The notes under the pieces are model-generated. The model was not told where the DNA came from. It made no database searches and saw only the letters and a program-made list of their open reading frames with translations. 64,000 nucleotides of DNA. Source: Lycium barbarum (taxonomy: Eukaryota > Streptophyta > Magnoliopsida > Solanales > Solanaceae). Below, piece by piece: positions 45,292-55,116 of this stretch (its first letter is position 1; each line of letters opens with the position of its first letter). Where the stretch lies: contig NC_083339.1 of NCBI RefSeq assembly GCF_019175385.1, forward strand, positions 114,623,601-114,687,600, read 5' to 3'. Made by a program: the position numbers and the translations under genes.

Positions 45292-47890
45292 TGTCACGAC
45301 CCGACCAGGGGCCGCGACGGGCACCCGGGCACCCCTTAACGTACCTTTACACTTACATCTAGGTAAGCCACATATTTAATCATACATCCCTATTCATCAA
45401 TCATACTAGTCCCATTGGACAACAATGCCTTTTTATCATCATTGGCATCTATGTCATATCAATACATAAGCCGACCAGGCTACAAAATGATATACAAAAT
45501 ATAGGCCGGCGAGGCCAAACATATCTAACCATATACACATGTCTACGAGCCTCTATGGAGAGTATGTCAAAACATATAGGCGGGACAGGACCCCGCTATG
45601 CCCATAAGTATGTACACAAAAGAATAAGTACCCAAAAGCTATAGCTCCGAATGAAATGGAGCTCCGCTATGTAGTCCCTGAGGATGTAGCTATGGATCAA
45701 GTCTGTCTCCCTGTGCACCTGCGGGCATGACGCAGCGTCCACAAACAAAAGGACGTCAGTACGAAGAATGTACTGAGTATGTAAAGCATGATCAATATCA
45801 ACATAGAAGCATAATATACAACATAAGAAATAGCATAGGATGGGAGATAGTAATATCATTGTCATAAGCACTTACTTGCCTTTGATAGGACCTTTCCATT
45901 TCTAATGCGTATTTGTGTACATACATCCATATCCGTATCCGTACTCATATCTTTACCCATTTACGTTGCGTTCATCGCCGTATTCATATACATAGTCTTA
46001 TTCATACTCATATCTATATCCTATACATAATCATGTCATATACATAGCATTTGCATAGCATACCCGACCATGAAGGATCGGTGTTTCATACTTACTTGGC
46101 CAACCAAGGCTCAAGGTTACACATACCTGGCCGTACCAAGGCTTCAGGGTTACATCTACCTGGCCGTACCAAGGCTTCAGGGTTATCCGTACCATCTGCA
46201 CAGGTGTGCGCGCGTTACATAATCATATACATATTCTACTCGGCCTTATAAGCTCGAGGTTCCATAATAGTCATACATAGACACATATACATAATAGCTC
46301 GTAAGCATCTTTACTATTATCATCATTATCATTATCGTCATCGTTATCGTCATCGCTATTATCGTCATTCATTACATCTATCCTTATAGGATTACTCGTC
46401 ATATGAGGAACTTAGTACAATCGTAATACATATCGAGGATCATGAGCTCAATAGCTCGAAAGATAGAATCATTTGAAGGATATCATAATCTTATAGAAGG
46501 TTTAGATGATTGGTCAAAGAACCATGCCTTATGAAAGAAGGGTTAGCCTTACATACCTTTCCGTTCGACTATTCTATCACTTGCACGTGCTTCTTCAATG
46601 CTCACGTTTCTACCTTCATTAGAGTGCATACTAACATTAGAGAATTGATAGCTTAGCATTCATGACTAAAGCTAGGGAAAATCGGACACCATCTCCTTTA
46701 TTTATACCACTTCCTCCATATCATATATCAACTCCCAAACATCAATAATAATATTCACAATATCATAATAATAGCCTTTATACACCTACATTATCCTTAC
46801 TTCTTATTTCACCCCAATTCATCCATATTCATGGTCATATCACACAATTTCGTTCATTCATATACAAAGTCTATTCCACGTTCTCAATGTCATTTATAAC
46901 ATGATTATAATCATAATGCATCAAGAGTTATAACTCAATCCAAACATTTACTCAAAAGTGACACTATTCCCACATTCATGACCAATTCCTATTTCCTCAT
47001 ATAATCCAAGTGTTTCAACTTTCAAATATCTTAAACAACAAGGAAATGTCATAAAACTTACCTTAGATGGTGTAGGAATGAACCTTGGGTGCAAACACTT
47101 CACTTGTGAAAAACCCTAGTTTCACCTTCACTTGGATTTCTTACTTTGGATGAACTTTAATGGGTTCTTTACACTTGATTCACTTAGCTTGATGTAGAAG
47201 ATCACTAATATCTCTTGAATTTGTGTGAATAAATGTAGAGAGAAGGGGTGAAATGTGGAAATGAAATAATGAACTTGGTCCCCTGTTTAATAACCCAAAA
47301 TCTGATCTGTCGGGACCATTATACGGGTCGTATAAATTTATACGGTCCGTATAAGGGACCGTGAAAGGGACCTTTCATCCACTCGTCTCTGTGACCATTA
47401 TACGGTCCATTATATGGGCTGTATAAATTTATACGGTCTGTATAACTGACCGTATAATCCCACCAGTGAGTGATCCTCACTGTGATGGTTCTGCGGTCCA
47501 TTATACAATCCATATAACATTATACGGTCCGTATAATGAGCCGTATAACCCATCATTCCACTGAACTTGTTCTCGCTACTTCGTTTGATCTCCAATCCTT
47601 ATGGGATCTTCTTAACACTTGTTCAACACTTCATTAACAATCTAAGGGACGTTATAACTCTTCCCCACAACATCATTAAGCCGTCATCAACTTGTTACTT
47701 GTAATTCTCGTCCGATACCTATTGTGTGCCTTGCCTTCTCTTGGAAACTTTCTTGTCTAACATCGGATGTCTTTGAAATCTTACTTAGGGTCATCACATG
47801 TCATTATTTGCTTATTGAAATACCATACACTTCGTGCTCTTCGTAAGCCCATTCACTGTGCATCAACGAAAAATTTTCCGAGGTGTAACA
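45292..47890 (-). repeat. Tekay 5' LTR (2599 bp)
   Basis: Upstream LTR in transcription sense. It contains a segment (about 46757-46992) missing from the other LTR, and its own TATACGGTCCGTATA array at about 47320-47550. Confidence 0.94.
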
Positions 47891-47895
47891 ATTTG

Positions 47896-48306
47896 GCTTC
47901 ATATGAGTCTCGTGATAGGCTAAGATGGTTGTAGGGAGTTTGCACAAAAATGGTATCGACAAAGTCTGTCAATGACAAGTGTGGTTCTGATCTAAAACGA
48001 AAATGGAGTGAGGAGAGGAGGAGGTTCTTGTACCAAAATGGCATGATCAGAGTCTGCCATGGCTGTGGTAAAAAAAATTCTTGTTTGGAAGAGGAAAGAT
48101 GATGGAGTGAAGTGTGCGGCTCTTTGTTTTTTTTTTTAGGGTTAAGGAAAATAAGTTAAAGAATTATGGGCTGCTGATGAAAAATGCTTCGTTTGGGCCA
48201 TGATTTGGGCTCAATTTGGCCAAATTTCCATGGCCTTTTCTTCCTTCAACTTAATTTCCTTTGGGCTTCTTAGTAATTAACTTCTACAACTTACAAGTGA
48301 TTAACT

Positions 48307-48396
<90 letters not shown>

Positions 48397-48682
48397 GATG
48401 ACAATTAGTGATTAATATGTAGAAAATAAAGGACTTAATAGAGTATTGACTTATAATCAATTTAACGAGTACAAATCCGAAAATGAAACGATGACGAACC
48501 ATTAAAAATTGTGATAAAGTAATGCTAGTAATGTTGATAGTAAGATAGTGAAGATGAAAATAACAATGTTAATAGTAGTAGCAATAAAATAGTGGTGAAA
48601 ATAAAGTATTTAGATTGTTAATAAATTTAGAAGCCCAAGGAAAATAATTGGAATAAAGGAGGGACAAAATTGGGTGTCAACA
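47896..48682 (-). repeat. TR-GAG 3' LTR, second segment
   Basis: Continues the LTR interrupted at 37708 and matches 57459-58175. It differs chiefly by a (TA)42 run at 48309-48392, against (TA)6 at 57874-57885 in the other LTR. Confidence 0.92.
48309..48392. repeat. (TA)42 microsatellite
   Basis: Perfect TA run of 84 bp in one TR-GAG LTR. The partner LTR has 12 bp at the same place. A 72-codon frame of alternating Tyr-Ile read through it is an artefact. Confidence 0.95.
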
Positions 48683-49639
48683 GATGTCCCTCTTCGACCG
48701 GAGACGATGAAAGAGTTTTCGGGCGAAGAAGTTGACGTAGTAGCCAATTTTGTTCCGATCAACAAATATGAACTTGAGAAAATATGGATTAGGAGAATTG
48801 GTGAAAAATATTATGGGGGAAGAAGGGATGGTTAAATAACGGGTTCCATGAGAATCAGGTTATATATAGTTCGAGAGAAGTGAATCGACACCGACGCTAC
48901 GCTTTTTGCCCCAGTGTTGAATTATGGTGAGACTAGGGTGTTGTAAAGTGAAGATTGATGGAGTATTGATACGTTAGATAAGTTGTGATTTGTATATAGG
49001 TATGACTAAACTTTGAGCGTAGGAGGAATGTAGTTTGAATTTGAAAGAGTACTACTATAGGATTTGTGGCCTCAAAGGTGTTGAAGACATGTGACAAGAA
49101 CATTTGAGAATGGAACGTATGTTTATAGCCTCCTAATTATAAATGTGGCGCGCAACACACCCATAAGTAGGACTCTACTAGCCACGATGCGGATTCGCGA
49201 AAGTTTCCCCATGTCGAGTTACGGATACACTGGATATAGAAAGGGATACAAGATTGTGAAAAGATTTGATTGAATAGAGTTTTAGCGGTGGATATGAAAG
49301 AAAAAATTTGGATAACATACGTATCACATGTTTGTAGACGTAGGCGGAGTCAAATTTGAGAGTAGATCCGTGACCTTTGCTTGTGAGTTTGATATTCCTC
49401 TTCAACATATTTGCCCCAGTTCACTGCATAAGATAAAGTTCCATGTTGCGCTGTGTCTCTGTATGTAGACTGTACTTTCTGTCAAAATTGAAATTCATGT
49501 CAAAATCATTAATAAAGTCCGGGGTAAAATTGAAAGTGTAAAACTTATAAACAGTATAAAAATGATGATAATGAGGATAAAGTCGTGTGGCTTATAATGA
49601 GGCCGTTGGCCAAATGTTGTCTCTGGTTGTCTTCAGGGA

Positions 49640-50240
49640 CTTGAATAAATGCGTGATGTTTATGCAGATGAGGCTGTATAGCAAAAATAATGTCTTCGGT
49701 TGTTTTCGGGGACTTGATGATGAACGACGTCTCCGTTTGTTTGACGGGACTCGATGGTAAATGATATGAAAATGAGGCTATATAGCCATACGATATCTCC
49801 GGTTATCTTCAGAGACTTGATGAAGATTCCTGTAAAGTTCAGGGTAAAGTCGTTAAAGTAAGTAAAGTGGATGATAAGAGTGTAGCCATTTGGTTTATGC
49901 AGAAGAGGCTGTATAGCCAAATGATGCCTCCGGTTGTCTTCGGAGACTTAATGATAATTCCTGTAAAGTTCAGGGTAAAGTCGTTAAAGTTGGTAAAGTA
50001 GATGATAAAGTAGAGAGTAAAGTAATAGTGTAAAGTGATAGCGTAGCCATTTGGCTTATGCAGAGGAGGCTGTATATCCAAATGATGCCTTTGGTTGTTT
50101 TCGGAGACTTAATGATAATTCCTGTAAAGTTCAGGGTAAAGTCATTAAAGTTGGTAAAGTAAATGATAAAGTGATTGGTAAAGTATAGAGTAAAGGGATA
50201 GCGTAGCCATTTGGCTAATGATGCTGATGAGACGTGACAA
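49640..50240 (-). repeat. Degenerate tandem repeat with CTCCG/CGGAG hairpins
   Basis: About five units of 110-170 bp share (+ strand) GAGGCTGTATAGCCAAATGA, then a hairpin, then CCTGTAAAGTTCAGGGTAAA. The hairpin is CTCCG with CGGAG around GTTGTCTT at 49928-49945. In the unit near 50085 it is CTTTG with CGGAG, kept by G-U pairs. In the unit near 49795 it is TCTC with GAGA. Confidence 0.7.
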
Positions 50241-50923
50241 GCCAAATTAATGACGTCTTTGATTTTCGACATGTAATCCTGATTTAATTCGCCTTCCATC
50301 TTGACAACCTACAAAAATAAGTATATTTGTCAATAAAGTCATAAAGTTATTGTGATAAAATAAAATTAAAGACAAAGTTGGAAATAAAGTTGTTTGGATT
50401 TTAAGGCGAGGCCATAATGGGCCTAATGATACTTTTCGGCCATGATTGATAGACTTGATTGTTGGTCTCGCGGTCTTTTATTCCTGCACGCAAAGAAAAA
50501 TTCTTAGTTTGGGAGGGGGAAGTTGATTTGTGTTTGACTCGAAGCTTGACGTTGTTGGCACTCCATTTGTCTTATTTGTTTGGATCTTGTGATCTCCGTT
50601 CAAACCTCGGTAGATGAATAGTAGTGAAGATAATTGAAAGAACATGTTTCATTTAAAAGATATATATGTATATATATATATATATATATAAGTATATGTA
50701 TATAAGGAAAGATATATATGTAAATATATGTATATAAGTTGTAAATATTTTTGTCAACTTTAGATTGTGACACTTGCAAACAATTGAAAGTCATTTGTCT
50801 ATAGCACCTCATGTCCGGTAGCCTTAATCTTGTCGATGTCCAACCATTTTCTTGTCTACATCTTTTCAAAATCTGCCCCAGTTTTGACTCAGAAGGGTAT
50901 ATTAAACTTATGTTATGGTGTGA

Positions 50924-50984
50924 CCGAACCTTATATAGGTTGCCTACGTATCCTACCAAGGGAATCAGGTCAGAACGTAGTTCG
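50924..50984 (-). ncRNA. Three-way-junction motif, TR-GAG copy 1
   Basis: On the - strand P1 is CGAA with TTCG, P2 is CTACGT with ACGTAG, P2b is TCC with GGA, and P3 is ACCT with AGGT. The P3 pair differs from ACCC/GGGT in LARD-1 copies 1 and 2 by a matched change. CCTGATTC is kept. Confidence 0.58.
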
Positions 50985-51026
50985 TAGGTTACATAAAAAT
51001 GGTTTGAAATTTTTCTAATGAAGGGA

Positions 51027-51086
51027 CCGAACTCGATGTGGATTGCCTACGTATCCCACCAAGGGAATCAGGTCAGTGTAGTTCCG
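51027..51086 (-). ncRNA. Three-way-junction motif, TR-GAG copy 2 (partly decayed)
   Basis: - strand: GGAAC faces GTTCGG with one mismatch. P2 CTACAC faces ACGTAG with only four pairs. P2b is TCCC with GGGA. P3 is not evident. CCTGATTC is kept. Confidence 0.45.
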
Positions 51087-51131
51087 TTACACAAATGACA
51101 AAAGGTTTGTTGGATTTCTACCTGAATATGA

Positions 51132-51190
51132 CCGAACCGTATGTCGATAGCCTACGTATCCCACCGAGGGAATCAGGCCATGCGTAGTTC
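51132..51190 (-). ncRNA. Three-way-junction motif, TR-GAG copy 3
   Basis: - strand: GAAC with GTTC, CTACG with CGTAG, and TCCC with GGGA. CCTGATTC is kept. P3 is weak. Confidence 0.5.
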
Positions 51191-51240
51191 TCCTTACATA
51201 CAAATAATAAGGCTTTTTGGATTTTCTGCTATAATGTAAC

Positions 51241-51298
51241 TGAACCCTATGTGGGCTGCCTACGTATCCCACCACGAGAATCAGGTCAGCGTAGTTCA
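51241..51298 (-). ncRNA. Three-way-junction motif, TR-GAG copy 4
   Basis: - strand P1 is TGAAC with GTTCA, a matched change from CGAAC/GTTCG in the other copies. P2 is CTACG with CGTAG. P2b is TCTC with GGGA, kept by one G-U pair. P3 is CCC with GGG around ACATA. Confidence 0.58.
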
Positions 51299-51683
51299 TA
51301 AAGTATATTAAAGGAAAGGTTGCAAACTAGGCAATCTAATCTAATGTCGTCCTTTGATTTCTTCTTGAATTGACAGCCTTTATGCTTATGTCATTATCTA
51401 TCGACTATTTCATTTTCTTCCAAATGGAATCTTGTCTTGTCCTCTAATTTCTTGGTTGCTCTCTCGAGATATACTTTATTCATTCGTTTCATTATATGTC
51501 ACAATCATAAAATTGGCAGATTTGATACTTTATATACTAAATAGAAAATAACAATAATAGACAATTAAGGAAAATCATAAATGCATTCATAGATTTTGCA
51601 ATTAAGCTTCCAAAAGTTTTGGGCACGATTCAGGCCTCAATTTTTAAAATCGTGCTATTTTAAAAATTTACCACGTGTCTAAT

Positions 51684-53982
51684 CTACCAAGACTCCCAGC
51701 GAACCAGGGACGAAGTACAAGTCCAATTCTTCAAATTCTCTCCTGGTTCGACACCCCTGATGGTCGGTGTCTTGGTGTTGTGAGTAGTCGTAGAAGCAAT
51801 CTTCATTGGTGCTTGTCTTTGGACTGTTCCCACGGGAGCAACAAAAGTTGATGACATGCCCTTTTTCATATTTTCAATTGGCACAATGACTTCTTTCAAA
51901 TCCCTATTTTCCTCAACAGTTATCATGTTCATGTTGGCATTTTTATGAGTAGGTAAAGGGTTGTTGTCCACATTGGGCCGAGCTCCAGTAAGTTGGATCG
52001 CTCCTTCCTTAATCAAGGCTTCGATTTTGTTTTTGAGACCATAGCAATCCTCAGTGTCATGCCCAGCAACTCTAGAATGATATACACAACCCTTAGAGCC
52101 ATCAAACCATCTTGGAATAGGATCGGGAATTTTCCCTTCAATTGGTTGTATCACGCCTGTTGCTTTCAGTCTTTCAAATAATTGAGCCAAGGGTTCAGCG
52201 AATCGAGTGTAATGGCTTGATAAGTTGGAGCTTGAACGGATTGATATGGACGTGGGTTTTGATAGGGAGGTGCTCGGGGTTGGTAGTAGTTTGCTTGGGC
52301 GTTGTAAATAGGGTAGGGGGTTAGTGGAGCTTGGTAAGGTTCAGCATATTGGTAAGGGTAGAAAGGTTGCTGTGGATGGTTAAAGTATGTAATGGCTTGG
52401 CTTGGCTTACGTCCTTGGATATTCATGACTGCAGCTATATCTTCTTTCTTCTTCTTAACCCCGCTGATAGAACCAGATTGAATAGCCTTGCTTACAGCTT
52501 GCAAAGCAGTAAGATCCTGAATTTTCCCGATTTGATTCCTTCTTCTAAGGCTTCTCCCATTCTGACAACTTCTGTGAATTTTTGCCCCATCATGCCTATC
52601 ATTTTCTCATAATATATGCCAGCTTGGCATTCAATGAAGGTGGCAGTCATTTCTCTATCACTCATCGGGGGTTGAACCCTGGCTGCTTCTGACCTCCAAC
52701 GCAGTGCATACTCACGGAACGACTCAGTTGATTTCTTGGTTACCTTGGTCATGTAGACTCTATCTGGTGTGATATCGATATTAAAACTAAATCGGTCCAT
52801 GAATTCTTGTGCCATATCACTCCAACCGCGCCATTTACGGACATCTTGTTGTGTATACCAAGTAAGAGCCTCACCAGATAAGCTTCTTATGAATAGCTTC
52901 ATCCTTATATTTTGATCTCTACCTACTCCAACCAGTTTGTCACAATAAGCCCTTAAGTGCGTATGAGGGTCTCCTGTTCCATTAAATGTATCAAATTTCG
53001 GCGGTTTGTAGCCTACGGGTAAATCAACGTCAGGCTAAACACACAGATCTTCATATTCTACACTCTTGCTTCCTCTAGCAACTTGAAGGTTTCTCATTGC
53101 CTCTTTGAGACTGTGGATCTCTTTTAACAATAGATCATCTGCCCTTGCTTTTGCATCCTTTTCCATTTCCTCGTATTGATCCACCTCGGGTTGGAACCTA
53201 ACCGTTACTGGGTTGGTAAAGGCTTGTGTTTCCGTTGCATATACCGGAGGAACATATTGCGCATTAGGAGTGACAAAATGTGCCTCTTGTATATGCTGGG
53301 TTGGATAAGTTTGGACGGTGAGAGTGTTTTGGATTGAAGGTGGTGTGTTATAAGTGGTAGGTAGTTGGTTTGGTGGGTTTAGAGGAGTAGTTGTAGGTGG
53401 TGGATTAGTGTTGGTGGATAAAGGAACATAAGAAGTGTGAACTAGCGATTGACTTGGTGGGTTGACAGGTGGTGGATTAGGAGTAGTGTAGGTAATGTAG
53501 GTGGGTGGTTGACTTTGTGGAGGAGTATAGACGGATGATGGATTTGGTGGATTTGCGAGGGTGATTGGAGGAAAGTTGTTGTTGATAGGTGCATTATTTC
53601 GTGGAGGAAAATGTTCAGGAACTGGAGATTCAAGTGATGGAAAACGAGGTGGATTTGGTGGAACATTTCTAGGTTCAGGAGGTGGACTTTGGAGTGTGAC
53701 AGACAAATTGGTCAAGTCCCTAACCCGATTCAGTTCTCCACGTAGATCCTCAATCTCTTGAGTTAGGCAGGCGATATGTTCATCGTGTTGAATAGCAGTT
53801 CTACGTTCGGAAGTCTCGGGGGGATCACTAGAGATCACGATGTTTTCCAAACCAGTTGAAATAGATGCGGCTGGATTAGACATAGTAGTTTTCCTTCCTT
53901 GGATAGCCCAACTACGGCGAGGTAATGCTGACGTCTTTGACCTTGTGAAGTAAGGATGGTCGGCCAGCTCGAATGTCAACAC
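51684..53982 (-). pseudogene. TR-GAG gag polyprotein remnant
   Basis: Starts at ATG 53982. The first part (about 315 residues) is Pro/Asn/Thr-rich with a coiled-coil-like segment (YEEMEKDAKARADDLLLKEI, then HSLKEAMRNLQ). A TAG at 53035 replaces an expected Gln. The conserved gag core follows: MKLFIRSLSGEALTWYTQQD, EFMDRFSFNIDITPDR and TESFREYALRWRSEAARVQP. A frameshift near 52510 leads to a Tyr/Pro/Gln-rich stretch. Another near 52185 leads to CVYHSRVAGHDTEDCYGLKN, a zinc-knuckle-like segment. Nothing recognisable as protease follows. This is the gag of Ogre/Tat-related non-autonomous elements by recognition. Confidence 0.85.
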
Positions 53983-55095
53983 AAATCAACTCTTTTGGTA
54001 ATAATAAAAACAAAAAGAAACATAAAATGCAGATGATATTAGTCTTATTAACATATCTAAGTAAAGTCATGATCACGTAGAGTCAAATAAGTCATGTAGC
54101 AAATAATTCATCAAATAAAGGCAAACAAATTGTCAAGCAAATGTAAGCAAGTATATCAAACAACAATAACGCGTCCTAATATGCATGTGACCTCTTTGTG
54201 CCAGAGGTAGGCCTAACGTTTGTTTGAAGGGTGAAACGTGCCATAATACGTCATCTCGTTGCTTTTGTCTAATGAAACAAATTCTATTTCCCAAAATAAA
54301 ATACAAAAGTAATGTAATATTTATTACATATCAAATGAATACAACATAAAATGTTTCCTAATCTAAGTAAAGTAAATACAATTTCTTATGTCTAAATTTC
54401 TAGCTCCATTTTGCGATGTCCTTGGTTCTCGTCAATTGTTGATCACAGATGTACTCCAATGTAAGATCCATACCTGTTATAGAAATGTTAGCCATCCCTC
54501 CCTCTTAAAGTTTAATTAGTTAGAGCAAACAATCAATATTTAGGCACAACTATCCTTGAAACATGCACATAGAGTATGATTAGTGTCACTTGGAGTCGTG
54601 GACCCACTTGGACGTTTAGGTAAAGTCATCTAATGGGCTTAATACACCAAGGGCATTAAACCTCCTAGGTTATGAAATGTATGCTCCTAATAAATGGTGT
54701 TGGTTTAGCTCTACTTTAGGTTGACTAAGAGTTGGTTTCCTATGACGCAAGGCTCTCCCAAATGGACAACTTGGGAGTGGAATGTCCGTGGTTGTCGACT
54801 GCACCGGCGATCGACTAAATCCACAAGATCGATCCAACTAGAGGGTGATTTAATAGTGCACGGTCGCGAACCGCGAAACCGCTTTAGGTGTATGAATTTG
54901 TGTGAATTTTCCAGGAGTGGAGGAAAGTGAAACGGAATGACAATTTATCAAAGCAAGTAACACATAAACAATTTATATCAAACAAAACAATACATCACGC
55001 AAGCAATTTATAGCATGTGAAGCAAGTAAAGTAATTAAGTTAGCACATAAAACCTAATTAAAAAACTAAGTTCGTTATGGTTAGAACCTAAATAT
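53983..55095 (-). other. TR-GAG leader
   Basis: Untranslated region between the primer site and gag. A 69-codon frame on the opposite strand (54721-54930) has no recognisable features. One small hairpin, CCTCT with AGAGG, lies near 54191-54207. Nothing else is seen. Confidence 0.6.
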
Positions 55096-55113
55096 TCCCC
55101 AGCGGAGTCGCCA
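55096..55113 (-). other. TR-GAG primer binding site
   Basis: The complement reads TGGCGACTCCGCTGGGGA, three bases from the 5' LTR. It matches the LARD-1 site except for one base. Confidence 0.78.
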
Positions 55114-55116
55114 AGC

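Larger units (their letters stand above)
37709..47890 (-). mobile_element. Tekay (Del) chromovirus, Gypsy, 10.2 kb, nested in the TR-GAG LTR
   Basis: Flanked by a perfect target duplication ATTTG (37704-37708 and 47891-47895). LTRs begin TGTCACGACCCGAC (+ strand) and end GAGGTGTAACA. The order gag, protease, RT, RNase H, integrase on the - strand defines Gypsy. A C-terminal chromodomain-like segment after the integrase places it with Tekay/Del chromoviruses. Coding is broken in many places. Because it lies inside the TR-GAG LTR, it inserted later. Confidence 0.95.
48683..51683 (-). other. TR-GAG 3' non-coding region
   Basis: Between the gag remnant and the 3' LTR no protein-coding similarity is visible. 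It holds a degenerate tandem repeat (49640-50240), TA-rich repeats (50660-50740) and four copies of the three-way-junction motif (50924-51298). It begins, on the - strand end nearest the LTR, with the purine tract complementary to GATGTCCCTCTTCGACC (48683-48699). Confidence 0.7.

Noticed and set aside
48284..48502. 72-codon Tyr-Ile repeat protein
   Set aside because: It is only the translation of the (TA)42 microsatellite.
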